The notes under the pieces: model-generated
Seen by the model: the letters and a program-made list of their open reading frames with translations, nothing else
The model's database searches: none
What the model was told of the DNA's origin: nothing
Program-made: the position numbers and the translations under genes
Assembly (NCBI RefSeq): GCF_014652135.1
Contig: NZ_BMYF01000001.1
Span: 650 to 64,649, forward strand
Source of the DNA: Mongoliitalea lutea
GTDB taxonomy: Bacteria > Bacteroidota > Bacteroidia > Cytophagales > Cyclobacteriaceae
DNA length: 64,000 bases
Direction: 5' to 3'
Part shown: positions 56,066 through 64,000 of the stretch, piece after piece
Position numbering within the stretch: position 1 is the stretch's first letter
How the letters are laid out: each line of letters begins with the position of its first letter

Positions 56066-57196
56066 TTAAATAAAATAACCCGAATCCATTAAAATGCCAT
56101 TTCCCACCTTAAGCCAATGTTTTTTACCTAATTCAACCACTGTGTTTTTCAGCCTTTGATCAATCCCCTCATCCTGTTTGAATCGTCTTCTTGCTTCCAG
56201 TATTTCTTTTGCGATAAGGGATGAAGCCGCTTGGGGATTCACTAAAACACCGACTTGATTTTTTTTGATGTATTTCGAAACATCCCAATCGATATCCGAA
56301 ACTACAGCCCAAGCGCCAGAAGCTAAATATTCGGACAGTTTGGTGGGAAAAGATACCCGATTCACCAAGGAGTCTTTTCGGATCAGAAATCCGGCTTCAG
56401 CTTGATCCATTAAGGAGGCTAATTCATCCAAATCGGAGGTCCCGACAAATTCAATTGCCTCGACAGGCAAGTATTTTCCAAGGATCTTAGCTCTAGCATC
56501 TCTACTGATTACCCTGAATTTGAGGGAGCTGTCCAACTTGAATAATTCAACCCAAATTTCACTCAATTGAGTAAGGTTTTGCCATGGGGCCCCAGAACCT
56601 GAATAGGTAAAATATTTGCGCTCAATTCTATTTTTTGTCGAAAACCGATCCAAATCAACGCAAAGAGGTATAGCAAAAAAATTTGGGCAAGAGACTTTTT
56701 CGGAGACATAGCGACTCATCCGGTCCGATACAGTTATCACTAGATTGGGAGTATACAGCATCCCTAAGAGTTTCCATTTTAAAGACACTTCCAGTCTTTT
56801 TGAGAAAGTATTTCGATGAAGAAGGGATTCTTCCGGGATACCATTGATGCACCAAATATGAACTCCGCTTTTGCTCCCTGGTAAAAAGTAAGGAGCTGTA
56901 AAACCTATGCATACAGTAACTCCATTATTTTCCTGCTTCATAAGCTTCAGCACTTTTGACCTTGTGGAAAAAACCTCGGTAAACTTGGCCGAAATCACCT
57001 GATATTCTATCTCAGGATAGGATTCCATGAAGGGTTCCAACACCCGATTATTCTCATTCTGGAACTTAGGATGAGGCAATAGCCAAATAAGTCTTACCCG
57101 TTTTCCTGTAGTAGCAAAAAGCTCCAATAGAAAGCCCAAACGGGATCGTTCCAGAGGGCCACGATAAAAAATAGAAATCCTATTTTTATCCTTCAT
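56066..57196 (-). CDS. GT4-like glycosyltransferase
   Basis: A 376-residue GT-B-type protein. The N-terminal domain begins ISIFYRGPLERSRLGFLLEL; LVITVSDRMSRYVSEK is the inter-domain segment typical of GT4 enzymes; the donor domain has FTYSGSGAPWQNL and RVSFPTKLSEYLASGAWAVVSDI, which replaces the classical EX7E motif with KLSEYLASG. This divergent pattern is common in polysaccharide loci. Overlaps the epimerase gene by 11 bp. Confidence 0.78.
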   Translation of the reverse strand: MKDKNRISIFYRGPLERSRLGFLLELFATTGKRVRLIWLLPHPKFQNENNRVLEPFMESYPEIEYQVISAKFTEVFSTRSKVLKLMKQENNGVTVCIGFTAPYFLPGSKSGVHIWCINGIPEESLLHRNTFSKRLEVSLKWKLLGMLYTPNLVITVSDRMSRYVSEKVSCPNFFAIPLCVDLDRFSTKNRIERKYFTYSGSGAPWQNLTQLSEIWVELFKLDSSLKFRVISRDARAKILGKYLPVEAIEFVGTSDLDELASLMDQAEAGFLIRKDSLVNRVSFPTKLSEYLASGAWAVVSDIDWDVSKYIKKNQVGVLVNPQAASSLIAKEILEARRRFKQDEGIDQRLKNTVVELGKKHWLKVGNGILMDSGYFI

Positions 57197-58307
57197 GGAT
57201 TAATCGATTGACGATGAACTGGGCCGATTTCCCGTCTCCAAAAGGGTTACGATCGACTTGCATAGCCTTATAATCCGCTTCTGAATCCAGTAATTTTTGA
57301 GCTTCGGACACGATGTTTTCCAAAGAGGTCCCCACTACTTTCACACAACCTGCGACTACACCTTCCGGCCTTTCTGTCAATTCTCTAAGCAACAAGACCG
57401 GCTTTCCAAAACTAGGAGCCTCCTCTTGCAAACCACCCGAATCGGTCAAGAGAAAATAACTTCGCTGAAGCAAAGCCAAAAAATCCGAATAGGTCAAAGG
57501 AGAAATCAAGTCCACATTGGGAAATTTATTTTCCAAATAATCGAGTAGCGTCTTTTTCACCTGAGGATTCGGATGAAGGAGAACCAAAAAATCCACCTCA
57601 AGATTTGCCGCTGCCAAGTGAAGGATAGCTTTGCAGATTTGCTCCAACCCTTCCCCAAAATTCTCCCTTCGGTGCGTCGTAATCAGAACCATCCTGGAGG
57701 TCTGTTTTTCTCCTGAGAAGTACCTTTCCAGTTCCAGTGGAAACAGGTTTTCAGCCTTTATTTTCTCCCGTGAATACTCCAACGCATCCAAAACGGTATT
57801 CCCAACCACTTCTATTAAATGTTCTTGCACTTTTTCTTCCAACAAATTCTGACTGGAACTGACAGCAGGACAAAAATGTAGATCAGCCAACTTACTGATC
57901 ATCTGCCGATTGATCTCTTCTGGAAAAGGCGCTCTTTTATCATAGGTGCGAAGTCCAGCTTCCACATGAGCGATTTTGATTCCATGGTAAAATGCAGCCT
58001 GTGCTCCTACAAACGCGGTTTGTGTATCTCCCTGAACCACCACCCAATGAGGTTTTTCTTCAGAATAGAGACAGGATAATTCTCCCAACAAAGCAGCGGA
58101 TAACTGTGCAATCGACTGCCCCTCCCGCATGACCTCCAAAGTGATGTCAGGAGTGATATTAAACCACTCTTCCAAACCCTTCAACATCTCCTTGTGCTGC
58201 CCAGTAGAGATCACCCGCACCTCCTGCCCATATTCCCTTAACTTGTGGATAAGCATTGCCAACTTGATGAACTCTGGTCGTGTACCGTAGATGATGTCAA
58301 TCCTCAT
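57186..58307 (-). CDS. wecB: UDP-N-acetylglucosamine 2-epimerase (non-hydrolysing)
   Basis: A 373-residue GT-B-fold epimerase that converts UDP-GlcNAc to UDP-ManNAc. Signatures: IIYGTRPEFIKLAMLI at the N-terminus, HVEAGLRTYDKRAPFPEEINR with the catalytic acids, TTHRRENFG, and LTDSGGLQEEAPSFGKPVLLLRELTERPEGV for UDP binding. It implies that ManNAc or a derivative is part of the polymer, although no ManNAc dehydrogenase is seen in the window. Coupled to the upstream GT2 gene by a 4-bp overlap. Confidence 0.94.
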   Translation of the reverse strand: MRIDIIYGTRPEFIKLAMLIHKLREYGQEVRVISTGQHKEMLKGLEEWFNITPDITLEVMREGQSIAQLSAALLGELSCLYSEEKPHWVVVQGDTQTAFVGAQAAFYHGIKIAHVEAGLRTYDKRAPFPEEINRQMISKLADLHFCPAVSSSQNLLEEKVQEHLIEVVGNTVLDALEYSREKIKAENLFPLELERYFSGEKQTSRMVLITTHRRENFGEGLEQICKAILHLAAANLEVDFLVLLHPNPQVKKTLLDYLENKFPNVDLISPLTYSDFLALLQRSYFLLTDSGGLQEEAPSFGKPVLLLRELTERPEGVVAGCVKVVGTSLENIVSEAQKLLDSEADYKAMQVDRNPFGDGKSAQFIVNRLIHEG

Positions 58308-59161
58308 AAGATAAAAGAATCTGATTTATAGATTTTGCGAGAAAGGAAAGGAAAACAGGCAATCAAAAATCGGACATAGGTGGATAGCACTGAAGGCCGA
58401 AATCGAATGGCTTTACCTAGAGATTGGCGGGCAACCGCAAATTTTCCACGTCTCAATTGAATCACTCCTAAAGTCTGGTTAAGGTTCCAAAGATCTTTTG
58501 GAGCCATTTTCTTTTCATGTATCAAAAGGATTCTTCTTATGGCTTCGTCCATTTTGAGAAGGTTTTTACTTCCTCCTCCATCGGATTCATAATACCCCAA
58601 GCTCATCGATTCAAGGATTTTGGGAGATTCACTTGCTTGGGAAAGCCTAAGAAACAATTCCATGTTCTCTGCATAACCCAAGCTGGAATCATACCCACCG
58701 ATACTCAAAAAAGTCCTTTTGGCTACAGTAAACGTACCGGAAAGCGCTGGAGAATAGGCCTTGGGAGAAGCAGGAAAATCTACACTATTCCCATTATTTC
58801 CTTTCATAAGCTGAAAGCCTGATAAAAACAGTTGATACTCCGCGCTATTGATTATCGCCTCCGCAAACTCTTCCAAAGCATGGGGTAAAAGTTCATCATC
58901 CGAATCCAAAAAAATCAGCCAATCCCCTGTTGCCATTTCTGCACCCCGATTTCTGGCTGCGGATACGCCTTGGTTTAACTGGTAGCAATAGCTGACAGTA
59001 GGATATTTTTCCACCACCTGTCGGGTTTGATCGGTAGAACCATCATCCACCACGATGATTTCAAATGCAGGGCAACTCTGTTGAAGAACCGACTCAATCG
59101 CCCTACCCAAGGTAACAGCTCGATTATAGCTTGGAATAATCACAGAAAATCTAGGCTCCAA
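58304..59161 (-). CDS. GT2-family glycosyltransferase
   Basis: A 285-residue inverting GT-A enzyme. FSVIIPSYNRAVTLGRAIESV, IIVVDDGSTDQT and WLIFLDSDDELLP (DxD) give the classical donor site; GVSAARNRG is also typical. The C-terminus is helical without membrane segments. It overlaps wecB by 4 bp and the next GT2 by 11 bp. Confidence 0.9.
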   Translation of the reverse strand: MEPRFSVIIPSYNRAVTLGRAIESVLQQSCPAFEIIVVDDGSTDQTRQVVEKYPTVSYCYQLNQGVSAARNRGAEMATGDWLIFLDSDDELLPHALEEFAEAIINSAEYQLFLSGFQLMKGNNGNSVDFPASPKAYSPALSGTFTVAKRTFLSIGGYDSSLGYAENMELFLRLSQASESPKILESMSLGYYESDGGGSKNLLKMDEAIRRILLIHEKKMAPKDLWNLNQTLGVIQLRRGKFAVARQSLGKAIRFRPSVLSTYVRFLIACFPFLSRKIYKSDSFIL

Positions 59162-60134
59162 AGTGTTTTTTTAACTGGCGGAAATGGATAAGGGCTGATT
59201 TTCCCTGACTGAAATAAGCCCACATCTGGGATTCCAAAATGGCAAATGATACTTGGTTCTCGGGTTTGGAGGGTTTACCCATCCATCGCAGCCAGTATTT
59301 GATGTATAACAAAACCGACTTAAGCGTTTTGAAAAAATAATGAAAGGCGAAACTCACAATCGATCTAAAAGAAGCTGAAAAGTAAAAAGTGTAGGAGCTT
59401 AATAAACCGGCACTTCCGGAAATCCCTTTTTTCAATCGGACATAGTATTCCCAAGTCAAGCGAGATGCAGGAAGCTTATGGGTAAATTGCAGCTTGGAAG
59501 AATAGCCCACTTGATAACCCATCAACTGCATCAGCCAACACCATTCCACATCATCTCCCGCACTCATTTCCTTGCCTTTTCTCCCACTGAGGACAGGTTT
59601 AAATCCTTTTTGAAACAGTTCCAATAAGGGTTTCTTTCGATAAATCGAGCAGGCCCCATAGACATACACCAAGTACTTCCCTCCTAGATCATCTCTTAAT
59701 TGAGGTCCAACAGCATAGCTTGAGGAATAACGATCAAACCAATCCGGCTTTGGTCCCAAAAATTCGGGAATCCCCAAACTTCCCAATACTCCAATTCTTG
59801 AATTTTGGGAAAGCACTTGCGGGCATTGGAGAAGGAAATCCGAAAAGAGGACATTGTCATCATCACAAAATAGCACCCACTCGTAACGGGCAGCCTGAAG
59901 CCCTGCCAAGCGAGCATAAAGCAAACCGGGTTTTTCTTCGTGAATAACTCTCCAAACTCCAGAAGGAAAAGAAGAACTTAACTGTGTACGAACCATTTCC
60001 CCTGTCCCATCCGAGGAAGCATTGTCCACTACAAGAATTTCGTATTCAGGGGGATGTTCTTGGGCAATCAGCGAAGCCAAACAAGGTCCGATTCGTGTCC
60101 TTCCATTGTGCGTACAGACGACAATGCTGATCAT
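59151..60134 (-). CDS. GT2-family glycosyltransferase
   Basis: A 327-residue GT-A enzyme. Motifs are ISIVVCTHNGRTRIGPCLASL, ILVVDNASSDGT and WVLFCDDDNVLF (metal site), with GDDVEWCWLMQLMGYQVGY for the catalytic-acid loop. A hydrophobic helix pair near 255-285 may anchor it to the membrane. Its ATG follows the TAG stop of the upstream gene with no gap. Confidence 0.88.
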   Translation of the reverse strand: MISIVVCTHNGRTRIGPCLASLIAQEHPPEYEILVVDNASSDGTGEMVRTQLSSSFPSGVWRVIHEEKPGLLYARLAGLQAARYEWVLFCDDDNVLFSDFLLQCPQVLSQNSRIGVLGSLGIPEFLGPKPDWFDRYSSSYAVGPQLRDDLGGKYLVYVYGACSIYRKKPLLELFQKGFKPVLSGRKGKEMSAGDDVEWCWLMQLMGYQVGYSSKLQFTHKLPASRLTWEYYVRLKKGISGSAGLLSSYTFYFSASFRSIVSFAFHYFFKTLKSVLLYIKYWLRWMGKPSKPENQVSFAILESQMWAYFSQGKSALIHFRQLKKHFGA

Positions 60135-61124
60135 CTAGACTCCGAATATTCGATAAATCGCATTGGTCATCTTGGACTTGAGCATTCTCCCAAACCTATT
60201 CCATATAAAATTTGGAGCTTCTTTAAAGCGCAGGCCGGGTTTGATTTTCGAAAGCATCTCATAGTTATTTGTCAGCAGCTGGTTCCTGTACGATTCGTAG
60301 AGTTCTGCCAAAGCTGTATTTTCCGCCTCTTTAAATTCCTCCGTCAGGAGGCGCTCGGTAAGATGAGATTTTTCTGGGTTGAAGCCACTAAAATGAAAAA
60401 ATACTAAAGGTATATCGGCTTGATTGACAGCATATCCTTTAGGGATTTTCAAGAGTTTCCGCTCGCTGAAGTTCCACCAAGCCATATTCCAACCAGGATG
60501 TTTAACCGATTTGATTTTATCAAAAAACAAGGGTGCCAAATCCATCCATTTTTGGTCTACAAAGATGCCATAGCACTTGTCAATTCGGCAGTGTTCTTTC
60601 AAGCGTTCTTTCCACCATTGAATTAGGCGGAAAGATTCCTCTCGCCTTTTCAGCCCGATAAAGCCCAAATTATACATCCCATGCCGTAAGGAAGCCAACT
60701 CCCCAGTACTGGGTTTAGCAGTAGTATAAATCAAATTGGGAGTTAGCAGGATTTCTGCTTCGTCCCATTCTTTATCCATGACCTTGGGCGATTGGTAAAA
60801 GTATAAATCCGGATCAAGGTAGTAGATCCTATCTACTTCGGGATACTTGGCAAAGAGGTATTCAAAATAAAAGGGCTTTACCGCCGTATTAAACTCAATG
60901 ATATTGTATCGGGCAAGCATAGAATAAAACTCCGGATAGCCCAAGTCAAAGCAGGGTAAAAACTCAAACTCTTTCCAAGTCGAATAATCGATTTGGGGAT
61001 CTAATTGATCGACCAAACCGATTACGAACTCGGCTGCTGGTTCAATTTCCTTCAGTGACTTACCCAAAGAGAGGGCAAAAGGCAGGTAATTATTGGAGCA
61101 GAGGGTGAAATAAAGGATGGTCAT
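60135..61124 (-). CDS. GT8-like glycosyltransferase (DxD)
   Basis: A 329-residue GT-A-like protein. The N-terminus ILYFTLCSNNYLPFALSLGKSL and the central RIYYLDPDLYFYQ (DxD metal site) resemble LPS alpha-glycosyltransferases of family 8; FVDQKWMDLAPLFF is the downstream acceptor segment. Family assignment is by motif only. It sits 19 bp after the FkbM gene. Confidence 0.78.
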   Translation of the reverse strand: MTILYFTLCSNNYLPFALSLGKSLKEIEPAAEFVIGLVDQLDPQIDYSTWKEFEFLPCFDLGYPEFYSMLARYNIIEFNTAVKPFYFEYLFAKYPEVDRIYYLDPDLYFYQSPKVMDKEWDEAEILLTPNLIYTTAKPSTGELASLRHGMYNLGFIGLKRREESFRLIQWWKERLKEHCRIDKCYGIFVDQKWMDLAPLFFDKIKSVKHPGWNMAWWNFSERKLLKIPKGYAVNQADIPLVFFHFSGFNPEKSHLTERLLTEEFKEAENTALAELYESYRNQLLTNNYEMLSKIKPGLRFKEAPNFIWNRFGRMLKSKMTNAIYRIFGV

Positions 61125-61143
61125 TATTTAATTTTAAAGAAGT

Positions 61144-61818
61144 TCAAAAATGCACTTCATTCGCTCTAAACCACAAAGTACCCAAATAATGGCCTTGTAA
61201 TGTTTTACCTATTAGATGATACTTTCTGTCAGCCATGATATCAGATAACTCTCCATTTAATTCTTGCTCGATGGGTAAATGTGATTCTAGCAGAATATAC
61301 TTTGGCCTGAATTTGCTCCAATCATTTCCTACTAAAACCTCCTTTTCCATTCCCTCGACATCTATCGTCATAAAGTCAATTGACGGGTCATTACCTAAAA
61401 ACTGACTACATATTTGAGAAAGAGTCCGAACTGAAATAGATTTTTTGGAAGTGATTCGATTATTCAAATCCGAATTTTCAAGATGTTTTTCTAAGAATGA
61501 ATTTCGCTCATCACTATCCAACATAAAATATTCCATTTCACCTTCCTGACCTGCCATACCTCCAGAAAAAAAGAAATCATTTGGCCTGATTCGTTTATGC
61601 AAAATCTCAAATGCCGGATTTGGTTCTACGACAATTCCACGCCAACCTCGGATATAAAAATAATACGAATTGGAACTGAAAATCGGATGATGCCCCCCTA
61701 CATCGACATACGTACCATGACTTTTTTTCAGCAGCTGCCACAACTGAATATCTTCCCCTGATTTGGAAAAGGAAGTTTTAAAACGACGATAGAAATAAGG
61801 TTTGAGTAAATGAAGCAT
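61144..61818 (-). CDS. FkbM-family methyltransferase
   Basis: A 224-residue SAM-dependent methyltransferase. SKSGEDIQLWQLL precedes motif I (GTYVDVGGHHPIFSSNSYY), then GWRGIVVEPNP (motif II) and IDFMTIDVEGMEKEVL, the FkbM signature. This short subclass with GGHHP is common next to glycosyltransferases in Bacteroidota. Likely O-methylates a glycan residue. It lies 4 bp after the GT61 gene. Confidence 0.88.
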   Translation of the reverse strand: MLHLLKPYFYRRFKTSFSKSGEDIQLWQLLKKSHGTYVDVGGHHPIFSSNSYYFYIRGWRGIVVEPNPAFEILHKRIRPNDFFFSGGMAGQEGEMEYFMLDSDERNSFLEKHLENSDLNNRITSKKSISVRTLSQICSQFLGNDPSIDFMTIDVEGMEKEVLVGNDWSKFRPKYILLESHLPIEQELNGELSDIMADRKYHLIGKTLQGHYLGTLWFRANEVHF

Positions 61819-61822
61819 AAGG

Positions 61823-62812
61823 TTAAATAGTCATTAATAAATTATCCAACCTTTCCAAATCGACTGTAATATTTGCTTCTTGGGGGTTAGGGTGATCGGC
61901 TTTTTCAAAACTATAGTAATACTCCAGATTGAGGGCAGCGGCAAGGTGATAGAAACAGGAATTATATCGCTCTACATCGGGATGCAATTCTATCACTTTA
62001 GCATCTTGAGGCATAAAAATCAAGTTGGCCAATCCTGCCCCATGAATAGACATCAAAATCTTGGTTTCCCTCATCAGTTCCCGTTGCTCCCGAAAACTCA
62101 ATTTCTCCATTTGCATGATTTCAAATCCATGCTCTTGGAGCATAGGGATCAATTCCGTCTCATTCTCCACTTTTCGTTTTCCAGCTTCTTTTCTTGATAT
62201 ATAGATCCTTCTAGTTGCTTCCTTGGTTTGAGACAAATCCAATTCTTGAAATTTAAAAATCACATTCTTAAGGTATAAAGGATCAAAGGCACAGGGGGAA
62301 TCATGACTAGCCACGTAGAGGGAATTCACCTTGACGGTTTGACGGAAATTGAAGGTGATGACTTCCACCTGAAGATCTGCTAAACTTTCCTTGACATAAT
62401 GAGCTCTATAGATATGCTCAGGGATCAAGAGTGCTGCTTTAATTCCATGAGCTTGCAAGGCAAATAATCGGGGTAGACATTCTAAAATCCAGTGAAAATA
62501 ATTCCTGGCCCATGAATCGGTAATCCAAATAGCTTCTTGAATATGAGTTTCCGGAAATACCTTGGACTTCAACCATTGTTTCCAAACCTGAACCTGTCCC
62601 CTTTTCTGAATAGGAAGGCAAAAATCTTCGAATAGCTTGGTACCGGAGAAAATATAATACTGGGATACGGAGACTTCCCTGAGCTCTTCTAAAAAGGCCT
62701 CACTGACTAGACATTCCCGAATGGATTCGAAACGAACCTGTTCTGCTTCTGTATAATTAACGGGGAGAGCCCGACTATAAGAATAAGCCTTGCGAACCTC
62801 TTTGATTCTCAT
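61823..62812 (-). CDS. GT61-family glycosyltransferase (DUF563)
   Basis: A 329-residue protein. The GT61/DUF563 hallmarks are AIWITDSWARNYFHWILECLPRL-type sequence in the middle (W-x-x-N-Y-F-H-W) and LMSIHGAGLANLIFMPQ near the C-terminus; IYISRKEAGKRKVENE gives the nucleotide-binding Arg/Lys segment. The frame is open 33 codons upstream, but the ATG at 62812 overlaps the previous stop as ATGA and begins the family-like region, so it is preferred. Confidence 0.85.
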   Translation of the reverse strand: MRIKEVRKAYSYSRALPVNYTEAEQVRFESIRECLVSEAFLEELREVSVSQYYIFSGTKLFEDFCLPIQKRGQVQVWKQWLKSKVFPETHIQEAIWITDSWARNYFHWILECLPRLFALQAHGIKAALLIPEHIYRAHYVKESLADLQVEVITFNFRQTVKVNSLYVASHDSPCAFDPLYLKNVIFKFQELDLSQTKEATRRIYISRKEAGKRKVENETELIPMLQEHGFEIMQMEKLSFREQRELMRETKILMSIHGAGLANLIFMPQDAKVIELHPDVERYNSCFYHLAAALNLEYYYSFEKADHPNPQEANITVDLERLDNLLMTI

Positions 62813-63714
62813 CCAATCTCTTGGTTGGTTTGTACTCCTTGATTTTTTGCTTGGGTAAGGATCTCTTCCAATTTTGCTTTCTTTCCTTCTATATCGTTGA
62901 TCGACCGCCAATTGGATAAACTGACAAAGTGAATCCAGGCATCGTCTAAAATCTCGAAACTCTGATTTTGAATTCCTTCTCCATTGTCAGAAATCTGCTT
63001 GACTTCATAGGATGCCAAAGGTCCTGGATATGCCATTTTGGAGTAAAGTTTATTCCATAATCCTCCTCCTGTATCGAGAAAAAAACCATCCAGAAAATGC
63101 TTAGAGAAAAAATTCAAGCTCCAAGGAAAAAATCCCTTGACCAAATTCTTCTCAAAAAAGCAAAATCCTGCCCATAGTGACCAATAGGGTACTTCTTCAC
63201 TTATCTTTTTTTGGTAGGAGTCTTTGGAGTAGGCATGCAAGACCCGACCATAGATTCCATTATTGATCTTAGCCAAACTAGAATAAGGTTTAAGTGGAAA
63301 AATATCATGATCCAAAAAACCAAAAACCTTTGCATTCGATTTTCTGACCAACTGATAATAAGCCCAATGCATCGCTGCTGCATGGGATTTGTTTTCCCGA
63401 TAAGGATTTGAATGCGGTACTCCTGCGTAGCCGACTCCATGCCTAAGGCAAATGTCCCGAATAGACTTTCGAACGTCTAGATCAGAAGAATTGTCTACGA
63501 TGATATGATCAAACGGATCTTGCAGGTTATTTTTTAGCAAAACGATTTGCCGCTCGATCAGTGAAGCCTCGTTAAATGCAATGGTGAGAATTAGAAATTC
63601 AGAATCAGATTCCGGAGAAATTGGAATAAAATCCAATGGATTCTTCAGAATAAACTTCCAATACCTAGATTTTTTAAGGATGGTGGAGAATAGATTCAAA
63701 TTCGAATGGATCAA
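62809..63714 (-). CDS. GT2-like glycosyltransferase
   Basis: A 301-residue GT-A-like protein. LILTIAFNEASLIERQIVLL and HIIVDNSSD form the donor-binding start, and KVFGFLDHDIFPL is the metal-site strand with DHD in place of DDD. The rest (SLWAGFCFFEKNLVKG) matches a glycosyltransferase subgroup found in Bacteroidota capsule loci. Downstream coupling to GT61 by ATGA; 9 bp after the preceding partial gene. Confidence 0.8.
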   Translation of the reverse strand: MIHSNLNLFSTILKKSRYWKFILKNPLDFIPISPESDSEFLILTIAFNEASLIERQIVLLKNNLQDPFDHIIVDNSSDLDVRKSIRDICLRHGVGYAGVPHSNPYRENKSHAAAMHWAYYQLVRKSNAKVFGFLDHDIFPLKPYSSLAKINNGIYGRVLHAYSKDSYQKKISEEVPYWSLWAGFCFFEKNLVKGFFPWSLNFFSKHFLDGFFLDTGGGLWNKLYSKMAYPGPLASYEVKQISDNGEGIQNQSFEILDDAWIHFVSLSNWRSINDIEGKKAKLEEILTQAKNQGVQTNQEIG

Positions 63715-63723
63715 ATGGCCGAC

Positions 63724-64000
63724 TTACTTAATAAAAGGCTTACGCAAAATGTACTTATAGTAAAGGATTCTTAAAAAGTAGGAAAATGGATTCTTCTGAA
63801 TATTGTCCAAGACGCGAAAGTATTGCCGATATTTTTTATGGTACAAATACCCATATTTAGCTCCAAAGTATTGAAGCATCCGCTCTCTTCTTTCCTGATC
63901 AACCACTCCCATCATCGAATCTTCTCTTACCCTGTAGTCGAATACCACTTGATTTAGGAAATGAAATTTCCATTGAGTCTGGGAAAGACGGAGCCAAAGA
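63724..64000 (-). CDS. C-terminal part of a glycosyltransferase (5' end outside window)
   Basis: The frame is open to the right edge of the window without a stop, so the start lies beyond 64000. The visible 91 codons include WKFHFLNQVVFDYRVREDSM, a segment typical of the C-terminal acceptor part of GT2 enzymes, then QRYFRVLDNI-like helix and a basic tail. An internal GTG at 63948 would give 74 residues but cuts the family-like region, so the longer frame is preferred. Assignment to GT2 is inference. Confidence 0.7.
   Translation of the reverse strand, partial: LWLRLSQTQWKFHFLNQVVFDYRVREDSMMGVVDQERRERMLQYFGAKYGYLYHKKYRQYFRVLDNIQKNPFSYFLRILYYKYILRKPFIK

Overview
The window comes from a low-GC member of the Bacteroidota, most likely a rhodopsin-bearing Cytophagales of the Cyclobacteriaceae type (family inferred from gene content only). 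Support: a TamL-type lipoprotein member of the BamA/TamA family, a GlsA/GlsB-type aminoacyl-lipid acyltransferase pair, A/T-rich leaders without Shine-Dalgarno sequences, TAnnTTTG-like -7 boxes, DUF6526 and DUF202 proteins, and a carotenoid-retinal-rhodopsin cassette. No rRNA, tRNA, CRISPR array, insertion sequence or prophage was seen.

Left part (1-16.2 kb), housekeeping. After a repeat-rich gap (two 7-bp-period arrays and two perfect palindromes) come an SBF-like transporter and a SpoU/TrmH rRNA methyltransferase (minus strand), divergent from tamL and a phospho-sugar mutase. Then follow a small lipoprotein, a succinylglutamate desuccinylase/aspartoacylase-like protein, murB, dCMP deaminase, DUF202, TerC, a convergent ppx/ppk1 pair and gyrB.

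Phototrophy cassette (16.5-19.5 kb). A proton-pumping rhodopsin (DTE motif, green-type Met, a small Gly at the carotenoid-antenna fenestration position) is followed by lycopene cyclase crtY and the Brp/Blh beta-carotene cleavage enzyme. CrtY makes beta-carotene, Blh cuts it to retinal, and the opsin binds retinal. A long inverted repeat lies between the rhodopsin and crtY genes.

Middle (19.4-36 kb). A minus-strand operon carries glsA/glsB-like lipid acyltransferases and a CoA-binding protein. Plus-strand genes follow: DUF6526, an NTF2-like protein, GNAT, a four-cysteine protein, smc, a cytosolic five-PAS hybrid histidine kinase preceded by a perfect 13-bp-arm palindrome, a response regulator fused to a histidine-kinase dimerisation domain without ATPase, a BASS transporter and a PlsC-like acyltransferase. 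hppD lies on the minus strand.

Right part (36-64 kb), an exopolysaccharide locus, almost all minus strand and tightly overlapped: Wzc-type tyrosine autokinase, Wza-type export lipoprotein, three coupled polytopic GT-C-like proteins, polysaccharide deacetylase, GNAT, GT4, GT2, GT8-like and GT61 glycosyltransferases, two FkbM methyltransferases, a formyltransferase-GINT1-like fusion, UDP-GlcNAc 2-epimerase and a Wzy-like membrane protein. One GT4 gene is broken by a single in-frame TAG. Another carries nine 7-bp repeat units inside its reading frame. Two further tandem-repeat families follow the Wzy-like gene, one of them forming its C-terminus. The last gene runs off the right edge.
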